This document shows, piece after piece, positions 17,088-19,993 of a stretch of 19,993 nt of DNA (its first letter is position 1; every line of letters begins with the position of its first letter). Source of the DNA: Clostridia bacterium (GTDB taxonomy: Bacteria > CBDUZB01 > JAGLHV01). The stretch lies in NCBI GenBank assembly GCA_030595925.1, contig JAUVLC010000042.1:1-19993 (forward strand), in the 5' to 3' direction. Position numbers and translations under genes: made by a program. Under the pieces are notes generated by a model. The model saw only the letters and a list, made by a program, of their open reading frames with translations. It searched no databases and was not told the DNA's origin.

Positions 17088-17838
17088 AGGCATATATGTT
17101 TTGCCCTGTTTTTTGACCGTGATTAATTTAAGTTTGGGTTTTCTTGCTATTATTAAAACTATAGAAGGAAATTTTTCCCTTGCTGCCTGGTTTATTTTAT
17201 TTGCTATTGTTTTTGATATCCTGGATGGACGGGTAGCTCGTTGGACAGGATCTACGAGTAAATTTGGTATAGAATTTGATTCTTTTGCTGATTTAATTTC
17301 TTTTGGGGTAGCCCCGGCTATTTTAATCTATCAGGCATTTCTGATTAGATATAGTAAAGTGAGTAAGGCTATAGTGTTAATTTTTGTTGTTGCTGCTACA
17401 TTAAGGTTAGCAAAATTTAATGTGAAATCGCAGAATTCAGACGCAGAAGATATTTTACATTTTCAGGGGTTACCTGTTCCGGCAGCAGGCGGTTTTTTGG
17501 CTTCATTTGTTTTGGTCTATCAAATGTTTATTCAGGAGATAAGCGTAAAAACCATTCCTTTTATAATGAAGGAAATTCCTTTTATTAGCAGGTTAATACC
17601 TTTATTGATTGTTTTATTGTCTTATTTAATGGTCAGTAATTTTCGTTATAGTAATTTTAAAAAATTTAAATTAAACAAGCGTAAGTCTTTTCGTTTTTTT
17701 ATATTATTAGTAACGTCTGGATTGATTATTTTTATGTATCCCCAGAACGTAATTTTAATAATTTCAATTGCTTATATGTTGTCGGGTATTATTGATTATA
17801 TTTTAAGAATTTATATTTTACGTAAAAAAATAGGATAA
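17080..17838 (+). CDS. pssA: CDP-diacylglycerol-serine O-phosphatidyltransferase
   Basis: Integral membrane enzyme that makes phosphatidylserine from CDP-diacylglycerol and serine, the substrate of the neighbouring Psd. 252 residues with about six to eight hydrophobic helices. The CDP-alcohol phosphatidyltransferase motif is exact: D49-G50, A53-R54, G63, D67 and D71 (DGRVARWTGSTSKFGIEFD). The N-terminus (LPCFLTVINLSLGFLAI) and the helix following the motif (LISFGVAPAILIYQ) are typical of the Bacillus-type PssA group. I chose ATG 17080 over ATG 17074, since AAAGGAG ends at 17072 and leaves seven bases of spacing. The gene overlaps the end of psd. A phosphatidylglycerophosphate synthase is the alternative, but the psd linkage favours serine. 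Confidence 0.92.
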   Translation: MRKGIYVLPCFLTVINLSLGFLAIIKTIEGNFSLAAWFILFAIVFDILDGRVARWTGSTSKFGIEFDSFADLISFGVAPAILIYQAFLIRYSKVSKAIVLIFVVAATLRLAKFNVKSQNSDAEDILHFQGLPVPAAGGFLASFVLVYQMFIQEISVKTIPFIMKEIPFISRLIPLLIVLLSYLMVSNFRYSNFKKFKLNKRKSFRFFILLVTSGLIIFMYPQNVILIISIAYMLSGIIDYILRIYILRKKIG

Positions 17839-17895
17839 ACAACTAAAAAGACGGTCCATTATAATTATAAAATAACGGGCAATTGATTTTGTTGG

Positions 17896-17920
17896 TTGCT
17901 AAAAATTAGTTTTTAAGCAA
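17896..17920 (+). repeat. Imperfect inverted repeat in the leuA leader
   Basis: TTGCTAAAAA and TTTTTAAGCAA enclose TTAG with one bulged A. It lies 93 bases before leuA. It could be a leader hairpin, but it has no T-run and no leucine-rich leader peptide was found, so an attenuator is not supported. Confidence 0.35.
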
Positions 17921-18013
17921 AGCATTAAGAAATGGATATGGGTTTATTCTATTTAGATTTCAAATCGGGATGTTGGGGTTAATTGAATTTGGAAAAGGAT
18001 GGTGTGAAGTAAA

Positions 18014-19567
18014 ATGAAACGGGAGAAAATAATTGTTTTTGATACTACTCTGCGGGATGGAGAACAATCCCCCGGAGCCAGTCTGACTAAAACAGAGAAA
18101 CTGGAAATTGCTAAGGTTTTAGCTGAAATGAAAGTAGATGTAATTGAAGCGGGTTTTCCCGTATCTTCACCCGATGATTTTGAAGGGGTGAAGGCTATTG
18201 CCCAAAATATAAATGGTCCTGAAATTTGTGGTTTGGCCCGGGCAATAAAGTCGGATATAGATGCTTGTTGGTCGGCAATAAAGTATGCCAAAAAATCACG
18301 CATTCATACTTTTATTGCTACTTCGGATATACATTTAAAATATAAATTAAAGAAAAACCGTTCTCAAGTGCTTAATCAGGCAGTCGAAGCAGTAAAATAT
18401 GCTAAAAAATTTAGTTCCAATGTGCAATTTTCTCCTGAGGATGCGACAAGAAGTGATTTTTCTTTTCTTTGTCAGGTAATTGAAGCAGTAATTACAGCTG
18501 GTGCTACTACTATAAATATTCCTGATACGGTTGGTTATTCAGTTCCTTTTGAGTTTTCTCAACTGATAAAAAATATAGTTGTACAGGTTCCCAATATCAG
18601 AAAAGCAACAATAAGCGTTCATTGTCATAATGATCTGGGGATGGCAGTAGCCAATTCACTTTCTGCAATAAAAGAAGGAGCAAGACAAATAGAATGTACT
18701 ATTAATGGTATCGGTGAGCGGGCAGGCAATGCGGCCTTAGAAGAAATTGTTATGTCTGTTATTACCAGAAATGATTTGTTCCCTTTAATTAGCAGTGTAA
18801 AAACTCAACAGATATATAAAGTATCGCGATTAGTAAGTAGTTTAACCGGGGTAATAGTTCAACCCAATAAAGCTATTGTCGGGGTTAATGCTTTTGCTCA
18901 TGAAGCAGGTATTCATCAACATGGTGTTTTAAGCAAACGCATAACCTATGAAATAATGAAACCCGAATCCATAGGTTTAACCGAAAGCAAATTAGTTTTG
19001 GGAAAACATTCAGGCAGGCATGCTTTTGCTAAAAGATTAAAAGATTTAGGGTATAAACTTTCTTTATCTCAATTGGATAAAGTATTTGTTAGTTTTAAGA
19101 TTTTAGCCGATAGAAAAAAGCAGATTTATGATGAAGATTTACATATGTTAGTGGAAGACGAGGTAAATATTGACAGAAAACAGCGGGAAATATTTTCTTT
19201 GGATTATATTCACACTATATCCGGAAATAAAGCTGTACCTACTGCTACGGTTAGATTGAAAAAAGAGAAAGAAATAATTCAGGAGGCTTCCTGTGGTGAT
19301 GGTCCTGTAGATGCTGCATATAAAGCTATAGATAAAATTTGTGGTTTTAAAGTTACTCTAACGGATTATAATCTTCGAGCTATTTCCGGGGGAAAAGATG
19401 CTTTAGGTGAAGTACTTATAAAATTAAAATGGAAAGAGAAAATAATTAATGGAAGAGGTAGTTCAACTGATATTATTGAAGCTTCTGCTAAAGCTTATTT
19501 AAATGCAATAAATAAAATTGCGGTAAAGACAAAAGACAAAAGGCAGTCCATAGTCCACAGTCGATAG
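18014..19567 (+). CDS. leuA: 2-isopropylmalate synthase
   Basis: Condenses acetyl-CoA with 2-oxoisovalerate, the first step of leucine synthesis. 517 residues. TIM barrel with [17 protein letters not shown] (R14, D15), [12 protein letters not shown] and the metal-binding HCHND (H203, H205), then [13 protein letters not shown] and the C-terminal LeuA dimer domain (from about 390, with [14 protein letters not shown]) for leucine feedback. It is a paralogue of cimA at 9108, separated by GEQSPG and EAGFP. The ATG lies 175 bases after pssA with only a weak ribosome site. The last 13 or so residues ([13 protein letters not shown]) and the TAG stop come from a heptamer repeat array that begins inside the gene; the family body appears to end at about IAVK. 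leuC follows 195 bases later. Confidence 0.95.
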   Translation: MKREKIIVFDTTLRDGEQSPGASLTKTEKLEIAKVLAEMKVDVIEAGFPVSSPDDFEGVKAIAQNINGPEICGLARAIKSDIDACWSAIKYAKKSRIHTFIATSDIHLKYKLKKNRSQVLNQAVEAVKYAKKFSSNVQFSPEDATRSDFSFLCQVIEAVITAGATTINIPDTVGYSVPFEFSQLIKNIVVQVPNIRKATISVHCHNDLGMAVANSLSAIKEGARQIECTINGIGERAGNAALEEIVMSVITRNDLFPLISSVKTQQIYKVSRLVSSLTGVIVQPNKAIVGVNAFAHEAGIHQHGVLSKRITYEIMKPESIGLTESKLVLGKHSGRHAFAKRLKDLGYKLSLSQLDKVFVSFKILADRKKQIYDEDLHMLVEDEVNIDRKQREIFSLDYIHTISGNKAVPTATVRLKKEKEIIQEASCGDGPVDAAYKAIDKICGFKVTLTDYNLRAISGGKDALGEVLIKLKWKEKIINGRGSSTDIIEASAKAYLNAINKIAVKTKDKRQSIVHSR

Positions 19568-19578
19568 TCCATAGACGA
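19525..19578 (+). repeat. Heptamer-phased array that runs out of leuA
   Basis: Units in exact 7-base phase: AAAGACA twice, then AAAGGCA (19525-19545). Overlapping its last two bases and phased from 19544 are CAGTCCA, TAGTCCA, CAGTCGA, TAGTCCA and TAGACGA. The first six units lie inside leuA and the stop codon is part of the array. The GTCCA theme is shared with 7331 and 12449. Confidence 0.82.
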
Positions 19579-19586
19579 AATATAAA

Positions 19587-19625
19587 AGACAGGCACAAAG
19601 GCATCAAGGCACAGAGGCACAAAGT
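19587..19625 (+). repeat. 39-bp octamer-phased block, copy 2
   Basis: Identical over 39 bases to 7222-7260: four GGCA-headed units of eight bases. It lies nine bases after the heptamer array that ends leuA. Confidence 0.88.
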
Positions 19626-19640
19626 AAAAGAAAAAAAACA

Positions 19641-19680
19641 ATAATTTCCCCCCTTTGAAAAAGGGGGTTAGGGGGATTTG
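19641..19680 (+). repeat. CCCCCTTT/AAAGGGGG hairpin repeat, copy 4
   Basis: Same orientation as the other three copies, with perfect arms and the TTAGGGGGATTTGTG right side. It lies 83 bases before leuC. The flanks match the composite elements only weakly (CTATTTAT after the hairpin). Confidence 0.85.
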
Positions 19681-19762
19681 TGTCTATTTATAACAATTGT
19701 ATTTGAAGGACGGTTAAGGAAAAAAACTGAATTTTAAATTGTAAGGGAAGAGGAAAATAGAT

Positions 19763-19993
19763 ATGGGGATGACAATAACCGAAAAAATACTTGCTGCTCA
19801 CTGTGGTAAAAAGAGTGTACAACCGGGGGAATTAATTCAAGCAAAGGTGGACATTGCTTTAGCTAATGATATTACTGCTCCTTTAGCAATAAAACAATTT
19901 AAAAAACTTAAGGCTAAAAAAGTTTTTGATTCTAAGAAAATTGTTTTAATTCCGGATCATTTTACTCCTAATAAGGATATAAAATCCGCTGAG
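19763..19993 (+). CDS. leuC: 3-isopropylmalate dehydratase large subunit, N-terminal part
   Basis: Aconitase-family enzyme that isomerises 2-isopropylmalate to 3-isopropylmalate with the small subunit LeuD. Only the first 77 codons are in the window, ending at the window edge. MTITEKILAAHCGKKSVQPG, then DIALANDITAPLAIKQFKKL and IVLIPDHFTPNKD match the bacterial/archaeal (hacA/leuC2-like) group of about 420 residues. The [4Fe-4S] ligands lie beyond the window. I chose ATG 19763 (MGMTI, with AAGGGAAGAGG about 11 bases upstream); ATG 19769 is possible and loses two residues. A homoaconitase role cannot be excluded from the fragment, but linkage to leuA favours LeuC. leuD and leuB probably follow. 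Confidence 0.92.
   Translation, partial: MGMTITEKILAAHCGKKSVQPGELIQAKVDIALANDITAPLAIKQFKKLKAKKVFDSKKIVLIPDHFTPNKDIKSAE

Noticed and set aside
17839-18013. Leucine attenuator or T-box before leuA
   Set aside because: I found no leucine-rich leader peptide, no T-box consensus and no terminator with a T-run, only a weak inverted repeat.

Overview
The window is one AT-rich, plus-strand block of amino-acid biosynthesis genes from an uncultured bacterium. The sequence does not fix the taxon. The low GC content, the citramalate route to isoleucine, the bacterial psd-pssA pair (phosphatidylethanolamine synthesis) and the repeat-filled intergenic regions suggest a free-living anaerobe of a candidate phylum (an Omnitrophota-like or deltaproteobacteria-like gene order). 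That placement is inference.

Layout. 1-1067: 3' part of a dihydrolipoamide dehydrogenase. 1306-1590: an unrecognised small membrane protein. 1664-9025: aspartate/threonine block: AlaC-type aminotransferase, homoserine dehydrogenase (hom), threonine synthase (thrC), a phosphoglycerate-mutase-family protein that probably serves as the missing homoserine kinase, and aspartokinase (lysC). 9108-16160: branched-chain block: citramalate synthase (cimA), dihydroxyacid dehydratase (ilvD), acetohydroxyacid synthase subunits (ilvB, ilvN) and ketoacid reductoisomerase (ilvC). 16371-17838: psd and pssA. 18014 to the end: leuA and the start of leuC. Together these genes cover aspartate to threonine (the reductase steps lie elsewhere), pyruvate to 2-oxobutyrate to isoleucine via citramalate, pyruvate to valine, and the entry into leucine synthesis. 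There is no thrB and no ilvA in the window.

The most notable points are these. (1) ilvC is full length and keeps all its catalytic residues, but codon 40, a normally conserved glycine, is TGA. (2) The long gaps (5327-5935, 7145-7774, 12418-12746, 19568-19762) hold many short arrays locked to a 7-nt period although the motif differs from array to array, plus a 39-bp octamer-phased block present twice and identical. (3) One heptamer array has become the coding sequence for the LeuA C-terminus. (4) The regions upstream of the kinase-like gene and of lysC carry two copies of a related composite element. (5) Two compact inverted-repeat elements sit just upstream of ilvB and ilvC.

All genes lie on the plus strand. 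I found no tRNA, rRNA, CRISPR array, transposase or convincing promoter.
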